Assembly (NCBI GenBank): GCA_013399855.1
Contig: VXAY01005956.1
Location: 3,011,925-3,075,924, forward strand
Direction of reading: 5' to 3'
Length of the DNA stretch: 64,000 nucleotides
Origin: Oxyruncus cristatus
Lineage: Eukaryota > Chordata > Aves > Passeriformes > Cotingidae
Shown piece by piece: positions 13,967-24,905 of the stretch. The notes under the pieces were generated by a model. It was not told the origin of the DNA. It ran no database searches and saw nothing but the letters and a program-made list of their open reading frames with translations. Numbering within the stretch: the stretch's first letter is position 1; each line of letters begins with the position of its first letter. The position numbers were made by a program, and so were the translations under genes.

Positions 13967-14189
13967 TGATGAAAGAACCACATTATACACACTAATATGA
14001 CACTGAATGAAGATTGGTATTAAAGATACATGTACATATTACATTAAATTAAGAGCTATATTCAAAAAGAAAGTCAAAAACAGGAAGAGCAATTCCAATC
14101 TGGAGCTGTAGGTATCTTCTGAAGGTCTTTGAGAGCAGGATAGAAAAGCACCAGCCGGATGCAGAGGCAAATGACTGCCTCGAAGCACA

Positions 14190-14208
14190 GGGTGGGGAGG
14201 TGGGGGGG
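14190..14208 (+). other. Canonical G-quadruplex motif
   Basis: Runs GGG, GGGG, GGG and GGG are separated by loops of 1, 4 and 1 bases (the seven-G run supplies the last two). This satisfies the standard G3+N1-7 pattern. It lies about 230 bases after the G/T homopolymer tract. Confidence 0.7.
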
Positions 14209-14514
14209 AAGTAATTTGAAATCTTCTGGAGGCTTCTGATCTTTACAGGAGCCTGGGGCTGTGGTTCCTCTTTGGCAGATCAGTAACTTTACTCAGAATA
14301 GTAAGTGGATCTGAGAAAGCAGAGGAGAGACACCTGAGCCCAACAACACAACAGGGCAACTCAATCAGAATCAGAGTTTGCATTAACAGCCTGTGCAGCT
14401 GGGAGAGCCCTGCTCGCAGAGCTAATGAGGCATTGAAGTAACTAACAGTTCCAGAATCACTCAGAAAAGAAATCATTCTGCTTCCTCTGCCTGCATATTC
14501 TCCCCTCTCCATCC

Positions 14515-14850
14515 CTTTTTGAGCAGATAGGGTAGGGCTGGGGCTTTTATTGTTGCTGTTCCCGACATTTATTATTCATTCCAATGATATATTTGTAATT
14601 TTAGATATATTTTGAAAGCCAGCCTCCTTTTGCAGTAAAATTTAGGCCTGAAAGACTTCTACCCGTGTTTAAATGTGAACTCTTGGGGCTGAGCTTACAG
14701 CAGCCTGTCAGAGGAGCGAGTGCCCTAAATGATGCCATTCATCTCCTGGCCATGCATTTTGCAGGTGAAAAGAAGAATAAATGATTTTAGCCTTATGCAG
14801 TACCTGCCTAGCTAGGCCTTAACAGTACTCTTATCACCATGGTAACCCTG
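14515..14850. promoter_or_regulatory. Possible conserved regulatory block with an RFX-like X-box
   Basis: This repeat-free block carries several AT-rich homeodomain-type words (TTATTATTCATT, AATAAATGATTTTA). At 14833-14846 the sequence ATCACCATGGTAAC matches the palindromic RFX X-box (GTTRCCATGGYAAC) at 12 of 14 positions. Nothing here codes for protein. That it is an enhancer is inference from motif content; conservation across birds would be the real test. Confidence 0.25.
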
Positions 14851-17772
14851 AAGGAGAAACACACAACTAACCTAAAGTGTTAGGAATTTAGGAATTTGGA
14901 AAACAGTTTTATTATTTTCTTTGTTTTCCTCCTTCCCTCCCCAGAAAAAAAAAAGGGTAAATAATGCATAAGATTCAATGCCAAATACTCTTAACTTCCT
15001 CTCCAGACACTGAGAGGTGAATATGTGTACTCCTTCTTTTGCTTTTGTAAATTTGCGTTGTGTTTCAGCAGAGAAATTCTCTGGACTAAACTGCAAATCA
15101 GGAATAACTGGAAATGTAGCCTGATGTCAAACTCACATAAGCAGCTGTGAGTTTGGCATTATCTTGATGAATAATAAGGGGTTTTGTTTTTACTTTATTC
15201 AGTTCAGCACTCAGATTAAAATCTATGCCGAGAACCCTAATTAGAAAATTACAGGTGTACAGCCATGTATTTAAAAAAAAGGCAATCCTGACCATCCTAA
15301 GATGAACCCTATAAGACTAAAATAAAATAATATCTGCCTTTAAAAATCTACATACAAGCATCAGCTGCCTTGACATGAAGACAGTCTTTTTCCTAACGGG
15401 TATCAGAGGAAGGCATGCCAAAGGACCTCTGCTTTCCACAGAACTCAGCAGAATTCCATATTCACAGTGAGACAACTGCCAGTGAATTCCCAGCACATGC
15501 TACTCACTGACATATCACAGTGGGAAACAAGCTGGAAGACCCTTGATAGGATTTAAGTCCCTGTTGGGTGTCACAGGGGTGTCCAGGTTTGCAGTGTCCT
15601 TGTGCAGTGCAAACGTGATCACATGTGACACTTAGCAAGGACTCTGAGGAGTGCCTGGTGTGATTTCCACACCAAATAACTCTCTGGCCTTGCAGAAGAG
15701 TGCCCTGGGCAACCTGCATGGCTGGGCAGATGTTTTCTGCCCTTTAGCTGGAGCAGGTTGTAGAGCAAAAAGGACTTCCCAGCTCCTCACTGCTCCTTAC
15801 TCCTAGTCTGTCTGTTCATCCTCTGACAAAGTCTTAACCCAGGAATAATCAGCACCTGTGAAAAGTGGCTTGCAACACCATCAGAAAGTCTATAATCATA
15901 TTTTTTCTTCTCTGTAGCATCTAGTGTTTTCAACAGCAAATCAAACAACAGATGTATAGCATCTAGAGTCAGACAACATGTTATGTTCCAGACAGATTTA
16001 CTCTGCAAATATTGGAAGATATTCTCGATAGCTAATATTATAATTTCTCCATTTTTCTTATGAAACAACAAGAAGATTATAATAAAAAGTGACTATATAT
16101 TATATAAATGTTTGTCTGTTTAGAAAAAAATCGATACATGCCACGGAATCGCACTTCTGTTCTGCTCTGGTTTATATCTGAATAAGCAGCATAGCTTCTT
16201 CTCATTTACTCATAAAAACAAGCATTTTTTTTTTTAAACATTCATTTAGGAGGAGAGATTTTACTAGCATTTTCGTATAGTTAAGGTAATGGCAATACAT
16301 GATGCCGGTGTCTAAAATTATTATTTTCCCTTCCAAGTTTCCTTTTATGTTAAATTTTCAGTTTTCTAAATTCAGCTTTGTCTGCTAGTCCTACATGAAT
16401 ACACCTGCTGAACGTGTTAAAAGAAGTGCTAATAAAAACTACCTATTCATCTTACCACAATTTGAAAAGGGAAACTCTCATTTAAGTGACTGGCTCTAAT
16501 AATATGTAACACAAAAGAGACAGAAATCTAGAGGAACGAAGGACTGATCTTACTAACACAGTACCACTCTAAAATAAAGGCACTGCCACCACTAGGTCAG
16601 CTCACAATAAATGAAGAAGATTTATGCTAGGCAAACACTTCACATTTTGAAAATCAGAACAGGTATTAGTCAAATTTTAGCCAAAACAAATTGTGGTGCG
16701 TGGATGATTCCTGGTATTTGATGGATGTTTAACTAACACTCATTAAGAGGTATAACACAGAAGTCTGAAGTGCACTTTAGAAGTTGTACTCTACTAGGTC
16801 AATGGTTTAAGAAAAGCACAAGCAACCTCTCTCCTTCCAGCCTGCTGTTTGGTGGTTTCATTAGGAAACGCAATTTAGCTAATGATTCAGTTAATCTTTT
16901 TATAACCACTCACATAAATCTTGAATAAATGTTATGCAAGTTCAAACACTAATTTAAATTACTCCTATTCAGAGTCATGTCCAAATAAAAACATAAGACT
17001 GAAAGCAATAGCAGCCTAAGAAAGATATATCCATACGGTACAAGATTCAAAAATACACAATTCCTCACATGTGTCTTCTTCCTCTGCTGCCTTTTTGAAG
17101 CTGATGCATTTCTTACTTCTCTTTTTGCCTTTGTTTCCCTTTTCTTGTACAAAACTGATCTCCAAAAGACAAAAATGGCCAGCAAACCTTCGGATGTTTT
17201 ATAGCTAAATTTTATCTATCTGTCTTTTATGGTGAGCAATGCAAATTTTGGCTTGTAGAAATAACCTTATTAGGTATGCAGGCATTTCTCTAGAAACACT
17301 ATCATAAAAACCACAGCTAAGTCATTAATCTTTTCAAACAGCTTGTTGAGATCCCCATAGGCATTTAAATGGATCATAACAGCCTCACATATGAAATATA
17401 GAGCTGCAGCCAAGAGCCTGACAGAAGTGCAAATTTGGACAAATAAGACCATCAAAGCTTCAGCTGAAGAGATTTCTCTTCTCTCCACAGGACAAGGGGT
17501 TGATAAGACCAATCATGGAGGATGAAACTATAAATGAGATAAAAATGCCAAATTCATGCCAGCAACCCATGGACTGTTAAAAGCCTACCTGCTCGAAGAC
17601 ATCAGCTATTAAATGATTGTATCATTGCCGAGAGACTGGCACCATAGGATAAGTGATGGAGTATTTGCCCAGAGGTGAATATCCCTGTTTGTCTTGGTGG
17701 ATTATTCAGCTCAGGGGAGTGAGCTGAACACTTGGTGTATTAAATCAATGGAATTATGATATCTTCTTGCAG
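14851..17772. other. Unique non-coding DNA
   Basis: Frames are short (94 codons or fewer) and unrecognised. The region around 15500-15780 is slightly richer in G and C. A pyrimidine-rich stretch ending TTCTTGCAG closes the segment and could serve as the acceptor for the next feature. Confidence 0.5.
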
Positions 17773-17952
17773 GAAAACGAGGAAAAGCCAAAAAAGAAGA
17801 ACATTTTCTGGGATAAAGCCCACAATTTAGCAGTTATCATATCCATGGACAATGAAAATTGGAATAAACAGCTTACAGATAAACCAGCCCTCAGAAAGAA
17901 CAGGCCCAGATTTCACTGTTCATCTCTGGACGAGCTCCAAGCTACTTTCCAG
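17773..17952 (+). other. Exon-like 60-codon segment, phase 0/0, unrecognised
   Basis: A good acceptor (TATCTTCTTGCAG, AG at 17771-17772) and a weaker donor (TTCCAG then GTTAGA at 17953) enclose exactly 180 bases that stay open in one frame. The translation starts ENEEKPKKKNIFWDKAHNLA and is hydrophilic, with a basic cluster (KPKKK) and mixed charge, as expected for a soluble protein segment. I do not recognise the family. The frame stays open past the donor to 18090, and a pseudo-exon is quite possible. No neighbouring exon in a matching phase was identified. Confidence 0.2.
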
Positions 17953-20379
17953 GTTAGATATGCTTGCTCCAGGTTATTTTGCAATACCAGGACAAAAATA
18001 TGTCACCCAGAGACTGAGCCCCAAATCTACTGTACTCTCAAGCTGAAGGAGTCAGACTCATTTATCAAATTCATTCAGACAGGACCATAAGTTGAATCGT
18101 AGTTATGATGCCGAGCCCTTCACAGAAGCTCTACAATGAGACTGAAAAAGTTTTGCCACATCCTGAGACAAACATGGATTTGGCCAGAAACAAACACTTT
18201 GAAGGTGGGTTTTTTTTGTTCGTTTTTGTTTTCTAATGGGAGGTGAGAAATAAGAAGAATTGCTGTCCATGTGACAGAGACAATGGGTATGAGATAAATT
18301 AAAACAAAGCTTGCAAAATGAACCTACAGCAAAAGCAGTAACTGAATCTCATAATCTCCAGGAAGGACTTTAAAAACAACCACACTACTTGCTTTCATAA
18401 ACCACTCTAAATTTGTGTCTGCTTAGTATCAGCCAACTAAATATTCAGGACTTTTAAAAGTTTAGTGTTAAATTTATGTACAATGCTTTTCAATTCATTT
18501 CATTACAACTGATGTAATATTTTTTCCAGCTTGCCCAGCTCTAATGGAAATGCTTAACGTCATGTTGGAAAATAAACAGCACATTATCTGGGATTTTAAA
18601 AGTCATACAGCAATGAGACACAGAAGAACGTGAATGTGTGTTTGCATTCAGGGAGGAGAAATATGCAGCCTTTGTGATAAGTTACACTTTCTTACACTGG
18701 AATCTTTTCTGAGATTTCTGCAATCTCAGTAGTCAATAATCTCCTTTTTCTTTTTGAATGGGGTCTAAAACAACTTGGAATTATTGAGCCAGACACATGG
18801 AGAATTATTTCCCGTTACAGTTAGCTTAGCATTTAAATGAAGCATTGCTCCAGCGCCGTGTCACAAAAGGTCTGAGCAACTCATCTGCTTTAAGCACATG
18901 CAGTATTTTGGAGAAACACTTTATATGCATAGAAGTATAAGTAAGCTTATAAGTACACAGGATTAATAAGCAGAAAAACAGCTCTCTCTTTCACTTGTGC
19001 TGCAGATCAGCTTAGAAATCTACTGACAGAGAAGTGGCCCAGGCTCTGCATTCCCACATGTCCAACTCCTGCCTTGCTGTAACGTCCTTGACAGTTCTGT
19101 TCCACACAGGCCTGACCTGAAAGTGCTGCCCCCATCCCCATGACTATGTCTGGCCAGGGAAGAGGACAAGGAGAGTCTGCACCGGCCCTATGTAACCTCA
19201 AACACTTCACCAAGGTTGCAAATCAGTGCTTAGTATCCCAAAACACTCCCTGTAAGTACTTCAAATGGACAAGTCAGTTCAAAGTCACAGGCTGTTCCCA
19301 CTGCTGAATTAATCAGCAAATGAGGAGCTCTCACTCTTCTGAAACAGTTTTTCAGCCTATTTGACTTAGGAGACTTTTTAAAGTTTCTCTTCCAGCTCCC
19401 CCCATCTCAGAGTAGAAAAAGAACATAAAATGTTAAAAATATTCCATACACTGAAATTAGGACAAAAGCAAACCTATGCTACCATGTGTGGATTTTTTTT
19501 TGTTTAGATATTTTGTGTTTCATTTAATGATGTACCTTTTTATTTTTTAAGTAAGAATTACCTTGGCTTTCTAAATGAAAACCTGTTTCAAATGAAAGCC
19601 CAGAACTCTTCAATTTTGAAGATGTCAAAACAAAAAAGGGTGACAGCTCTAAAACTGTTTGCAAAGTGGGAAATTAATCAGACTGACTTTTTCCCCACAA
19701 AAAATGATGAATGGATGTTTTACAAGGACTAGATAGCAGAATATCACCAATGATTCCTCTATTACTGCTCAGTCATGATGTTCTGTGAGCTCCAGGCACT
19801 CATAGGCCTCCTGCTCAGAGGGTAATAAGGGATATTTTTGTGTTCAGAACTTTGTAACAAGTGTTCACGTGAGCCACTCATGGCAAATCTTAAATCGGAA
19901 TTTGGACGAGGAAGAAGCAGAAGAAGCTTCCAGTTACCTAAAGATACAATTAATGAAAAATAAATATCACACTTTCACGTTACCGATCAGTGTGATAGGT
20001 AATTCCCAAGTCTGATTTTAACAACTGCACACAAAGCTACAGAGAAATAATCCGTTTGTACCTGCCTCGACTTATTTATGTTTATATTGGTTTTATATTC
20101 AATATTTGCTATACCTTACACGCAAATAAATAAGTTAAATGAAACTGAGGTAGGAGTTATAAACACAAAATTTTAGGGGTTTTTTTCCATATAAATATTT
20201 TACATAATGTCCATTTTTTATATACTTTATATAATTTCCATAAAAGTCCACATTCATGACCTTTTAGCCTTTAGACCACCCCACAATAAAATCTCCCCTG
20301 GGTACAAGTAAAAGTATCTCACCATTTAGCCGAATAACGTCCTAAACTGCAATATTTTTTTGTTAGCTGCCACGTGACT
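17953..20379. other. Unique non-coding DNA
   Basis: The only frame of note is 68 codons on minus (19007-19213), which is unrecognised. Several AT-rich stretches occur (for example around 20085-20230). No transposon signature was seen. Confidence 0.5.
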
Positions 20380-20965
20380 CCTAAGGCAGGCTGAGAAGCT
20401 GCACATTGAAAAGGGCCACATCTGCAAGAGAACCACGAGATGACACGACCTCTGTGAGGTTGTGTTTTTTTTTTTTTTTTGCCAGCATTCATTTCCTAAT
20501 CAAAGCCCAGAAGCCGCTGAGCTAATGAAAATGTCACCTGCAATTTGAAGGAGATAGTTGTGATTGCCTGTGTGCCATCGTGCACACTGCGGTGTTTCCT
20601 CAGTTACTGCAGATTTCCCTCCCCTGAGTGCGGGGTCACCGATAACCAGAGGGCTGGTGCGGAGGAACCAGGGCTCTGGGGCTGGTGGGGAGCAGCTCCT
20701 TGCGAGCACACTCAGCACCGGTCCCTGCAGAGAACAGCACATCCCTCAGAACAAATAAAGCTGCTTAATGGCTGCTCAGTGCCAGATGAGTTAACTGCTA
20801 ATTGTGCACTGACGGGCTTAAAACCATTGGCAGAAACCAGCTCGATGCACACAGCGCATTTGTGAAGGGCTGATCCAAACTCTGGTCTAGTGCATCAGTG
20901 CTGAGCAGGGGTTCCCTCGGTTTTGACTGAGGGAAATGCGCATTTGGCAACGCTCGCATCTTCCA
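20380..20965. promoter_or_regulatory. CpG-enriched patch, candidate regulatory element
   Basis: CpG dinucleotides are scarce in the flanks but occur more than a dozen times between about 20510 and 20965. A 16-T run sits at 20465-20480, and a TCF/LEF-type word (ATCAAAG) lies near 20501. Palindromic words include ATGCGCAT-type sequence near the end. The frames over it (106 and 64 codons plus, 80 codons minus) overlap on both strands and are unrecognised, so coding is unlikely. A small unmethylated enhancer or a distal promoter is the best guess. It is too short and too mild to call a classical CpG island with confidence. Confidence 0.35.
20912..20945 (+). other. 10-bp hairpin abutting a 12-bp palindrome
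   Basis: Arms TTCCCTCGGT (20912-20921) and ACTGAGGGAA (20926-20935) pair over a 4-base loop with one G-T wobble. The last two bases of the right arm start the perfect palindrome AAATGCGCATTT (20934-20945), whose TGCGCA centre resembles half of an NRF1 site. The whole lies inside the CpG-enriched patch. Confidence 0.6.
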
Positions 20966-21562
20966 TGCACTCCTGCCAAATTCACAAAGCTGAGTTCAGA
21001 AATAAAAGGAGCCACAAAAACATTTTTGAATACTTCAAAAATGAAATATCTGCTATAGGAAATGAACCATGACTTTTCTCTCTGATTTTTTTTTACTGTT
21101 CTCGTAAAAGAAATAAGCTTTAAAATATTCAGAATAGCATTTTTATTTTGTCCCATAGTGTAAAGCCAGTTTTTTCCATTTAAATACTCAGATTATTATA
21201 GCTACTTTTTAAGAATACCTAATAACAAAAAAAAAATAAAAAAGATAAAAAAAATCTGTTGTTTGAGGAGTTCTATATGTTACATGGACATGGCTCACTC
21301 TCACATAGCTTTTCAGCATTTGAAGGTACCACTTGCAGTTTGATGAGTACTTTCAAGTACATCACATAAATCCATGCTTCAATTTGTTGAAGTACCAACT
21401 AGTAGTAAATACTCAGCCTGCCCATTTAATTCCAATTCACTAGGAGCTGAGTATCTAAGCCTCTTTCATAGGATTGTTTGTTTATTTACTCATCTTTCCC
21501 AAACCACCGCCAGGTGTGTCAACATTATAAATAAATCACCCATCCAAAAGGGGGTGAAACAA
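20966..21562. other. Unique AT-rich DNA
   Basis: A minus-strand frame of 89 codons (20887-21156) overlaps the start and is unrecognised. An A-rich stretch lies at about 21228-21256. Nothing else was seen. Confidence 0.5.
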
Positions 21563-21606
21563 AATGGTCTTTGAGGTCCCTTCCAACCCAAACTGCTCTA
21601 TGATAA
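21563..21606 (+). mobile_element. CR1 LINE 3'-end fragment
   Basis: The sequence ATGGTCTTTGAGGTCCCTTCCAACCC followed by a CTCTATGAT-type end is the hallmark 3' tail of avian CR1 retrotransposons, in sense orientation. Only the last few dozen bases are recognisable; no reverse transcriptase frame lies upstream. This is the usual strong 5' truncation of CR1 copies. Confidence 0.8.
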
Positions 21607-22846
21607 TGAAGGTTTTATTACCCAGCATTTTAAGTCTCTGCCTCAAAGTGAGAGTCAGACTTGTACCTCCAGCTCCTAAATCCTATGCTGCTGACCTAGG
21701 AATATAAGTAAAATTACGAGCTATAACATGCTTCCAAAATCACTATCAAAGATTTGCTATAAACACAGGAGTTTGCAGATGAATACTGTGACATTTATCC
21801 ATACGAGTTGTTCACAAGATATTCCCACAAATAATTCCCTTTCATTTTGTCAATAACAAATAATAAAAAAGGGATAAATTTTGCTCTTATGAAAGTAAAA
21901 AAAAAAAAAAAAAGAAATCACCCAGATGAATCACAATTCTGTTGAAGATCACAAAAGGTTTAACTCAACATTAGCACTAATGAATCAGCAAGTAACCTCA
22001 CAAGCCCTTCAGAAGAGCTGGATGCAGAAATAATTATTTATTAGGACAGGACCTGACAAGATTGTTGTTTTGATGAATTGGCACATATGGAACTTGGAGA
22101 TGATGAATTGCACTGATGTCAATGCTATTAAAAGTTGTCTCATATGCACATAATTTGATTTATGAATTTTTCAACATGGAAGAGCCCTCTCATCTCACAT
22201 GAAGTAAAACACTCGCATTCTAAAGCACAGCAATAGTGCAGACACTAGATATTGAATAAAATCTTCCACTCTCTAACTCTTCACATTCTCACCAGGTTTA
22301 ATTGTGGAACATGACAATCAATGCATGTATCTACATACTTGTGAAGTCAGAACTGACTTGTCTATCATTGGAGAGAGAATGGTGAATACACCCGGGAGTT
22401 CTACGTAGTCAGCAATATCTTGTTTAAGTTACTGCTGGCTAACTAAGAAAAAAATAAGTGTCCACGAGTTGTTTCTATCCCAATACACTGTGACAAATCC
22501 CTTTTTTAGGTACTTTTAGTCAAGCAGTTCCGTGATTCTGTCTTCTGTAATGTTCTTAACAAAACTAAACACAATGGTATGTGATAATTCATAAAAACTA
22601 AAACGCTGCAGGTTTATACATATTTGATTTATATCCCTCTTCAGAGTCTTGTGCTAGCACCCCAGACATACAAGCTCCCATAAATGTCTCTTCCTATGAA
22701 TTTAACTCTCAACCTTATACAATGCCATTTTTACTACTGAAAAACGAAGAGGGAAAGAAAAAAAGACCCTTTTTATAAAGAGAAAAACACGATTTTCCCC
22801 CTTTCTTCGAGGGTAACCCTGGCCAAGAACATGTAGCTAACACAAG
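21607..22846. other. Unique AT-rich DNA
   Basis: A 17-A run is at 21897-21913. No frame above 66 codons starts here. No repeat family was recognised other than the CR1 tail just before. Confidence 0.5.
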
Positions 22847-23539
22847 TTACCACAGAACGACCTGAAAATCACCTGGGGAAATGAAGAACTTCCAGGATGC
22901 ACCAAATATCACAGCTGTCAGCCTATTTGCTCTTGAGGACTCATCAGAAATTGGAGCAAAACACTTTAAAATGTCCACAGGCAGAAGTCGTTTTGTTCCA
23001 GCCAAGTCCACCACCAAACCAAATCTCATGCAGAAAACAGATGTGAAAGTATGTATATGCGCAGCAGTTCTCCCTGCCTTGTGCAGGTTCAGAAGACTAA
23101 ATACCTGTCTTCTGAGAAAGTTTGAGAGTCCTTTGGAATGGACCCAAATCTGTAGACTTCGAGTAAACTTGGGGCACCTGTAAAAACTGACCTTTACATT
23201 TAGGCAACATTTTGGAACATATTCTTTCGACTCCTTTGATTTCCCTTCTAACTGTGAAACAACAGCGGAGGGGTCGCACTTGGGAACTGCCCCGACTAGA
23301 AAATTTCCAGTAAAAACACAGTAATGAGCATCAATGATGTGACACTGCCAGTTCTTCAAAGCCACATTTCTCCAGCACTGCTGTGACAACAACTCAGTGG
23401 TTTCTCTTGCCAGACAGAAGTGAAGGTACAGGCAGAACATCAAACACAGCCCACCCAAGCAAGTGAGAAGAACACCAGAGACCACAGGTGTGCTAAAGCA
23501 AATGAATGGCTCAATCTGAAGTGCAGAGAAGAGTAACAT
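22847..23539 (-). other. 230-codon open frame holding an exon-like segment
   Basis: This is the longest open frame of the window and it lies in unique DNA. Within it, a strong acceptor (TTCTCTGCACTTCAG, last base 23516) and a strong donor (TGTAAAG then GTCAGT, first intron base 23191) enclose 23515-23192. That is 324 bases, or 108 codons, open in phase 0 at both ends. The segment starts IEPFICFSTPVVSG, continues with a hydrophobic run that could be one membrane helix (about residues 8-37 of the segment), and then becomes cysteine-containing and more polar. No family is recognised. A plus-strand frame (22881-23183) overlaps it, with a possible donor AAA-GTATGT at 23052. It may be a real exon, a pseudo-exon or chance. 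Confidence 0.25.
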
Positions 23540-24723
23540 AAAAAATTCTTAGAGGATTATCTACATTTTTTTTTTTTTTTCCCAAAGGTCAAGAAGGATT
23601 TACTCAGTGGAAAAAGTTAAGAGTTGTTTTTCTGCTGCCTGGCCTGCTTTGTCCATCTGTAGGTGTTTTAGTGTTTTTCAGTTTCTATCCAAACTCTAAA
23701 AATTATGCAGAAAATTCCCTATTCTTTGCCTCCCTAGCAATCCATCAGCCTTAATTATAATTGTGCTGGAAAAACATAGCACTCTTTATAGAACCTTTTA
23801 AAGCCTGAGTTGTTCTGCTGCCATTATAAAAAAGCCAAATCGCTGAGCAATTTAATTTAATTTCTCCAATACTGCCTTGTGTTTTCCAAACAAGAACCAT
23901 AGCTCTTCTAAGTTTGAAACATCTGAAATATTGATTACAGTACACTTTCTCTAGAGAGTAAAAGGTATTGAACAAGATATTTTTGTCATTCAACAAAAGC
24001 CATAATGAAGCACAGGTGGCTAGAAGGTGTTGTCTGTACATTTTTTTTTTCCTATTAAAACAGAATTAAAATAGAATATTTTGTAATGAGTAAACATGGG
24101 GTTATAAGTTTCTGGCAAAAAGAAACTTGGTTGCCCACAGAAAAGCTGTGTACTCCCTTGATATTTTGACTGATAGGAAGGGTTTGACGAAGGTGGTTCT
24201 GTGTGCTTTGGTGTCCTATGGATTTCCCTCTTTCAAGGTGGGTTTTCTAGATGCCTAAAGAATTTTATTTGTCTTTTGGTCTCATCAAAGCCTTTTGTTG
24301 CATACAGTCAAAATGGTTTTTTTAATTTCCATGTAGAATAAAGGGATTTTTCAGTCCTTTTCACATTGGAATATTCAATAATCTCTCTTTTTTCTTTTCT
24401 TGGCATGAAGAAATGAGAGAGAAAAATAAAAAAAAAAAAACCAACAAAAAAAGAGAGAAGTAGCCAAACACAGGAAGCGTGGGTGAAAGTCACCATCTTG
24501 GTTTCCTTCTCTTAGAGCAGTACATTAAGAAACAGTAAGGAAATAAAGAAATTACATAATCCCCCTGTATGTTGGCAATCTGTAGCTCCAGTGCCCCTTC
24601 TGGGACCTGGGGAGGGACCATATTTCAACTCACCCAGTGTCAGAGGGATTGACCCAAAGCAGATCAGACAAGAAGGAGACATCTTCAAGGCATTTTTGCA
24701 CCCTCACCTCTCAGGTCTGTCAC
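23540..24723. other. Unique DNA with homopolymer runs
   Basis: A 15-T run (23566-23580) and a 13-A run (24428-24440) are present. Minus frames of 96 codons (23751-24041) and 62 codons (24308-24496) are unrecognised. No element was identified. Confidence 0.5.
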
Positions 24724-24901
24724 CTCTGCCCAGGGCAGATTCTATCCAGTTTTACTGATATGCCATCAGATATATCAGCCAGTTCACTGAGCATGAAAGA
24801 GCGGTTCATGTAGTAAATTACAGCAAAGTTGTTCAGGAGGCTGCATTCCCAGAGGGCAATCAAAGGTAGGCAGCCACGAGGGTCAAGGCATCTCAAACCA
24901 G
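24724..24901 (-). other. Exon-like 178-base segment, unrecognised
   Basis: On the minus strand a long T tract (14 T's) leads into TTCTGGTTTTATTCAG, a textbook acceptor. The frame then stays open for 59 codons to a possible donor (GGCAGAG then GTGACA). The translation (for example CLDPRGCLPLIALWECS) is protein-like but matches no family that I know. The end phase does not fit directly onto the phase-0 segment at 23192-23515 on the same strand, so the two cannot be neighbouring exons without an exon between them. A pseudo-exon is a real possibility. Confidence 0.18.
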
Positions 24902-24905
24902 CTGA

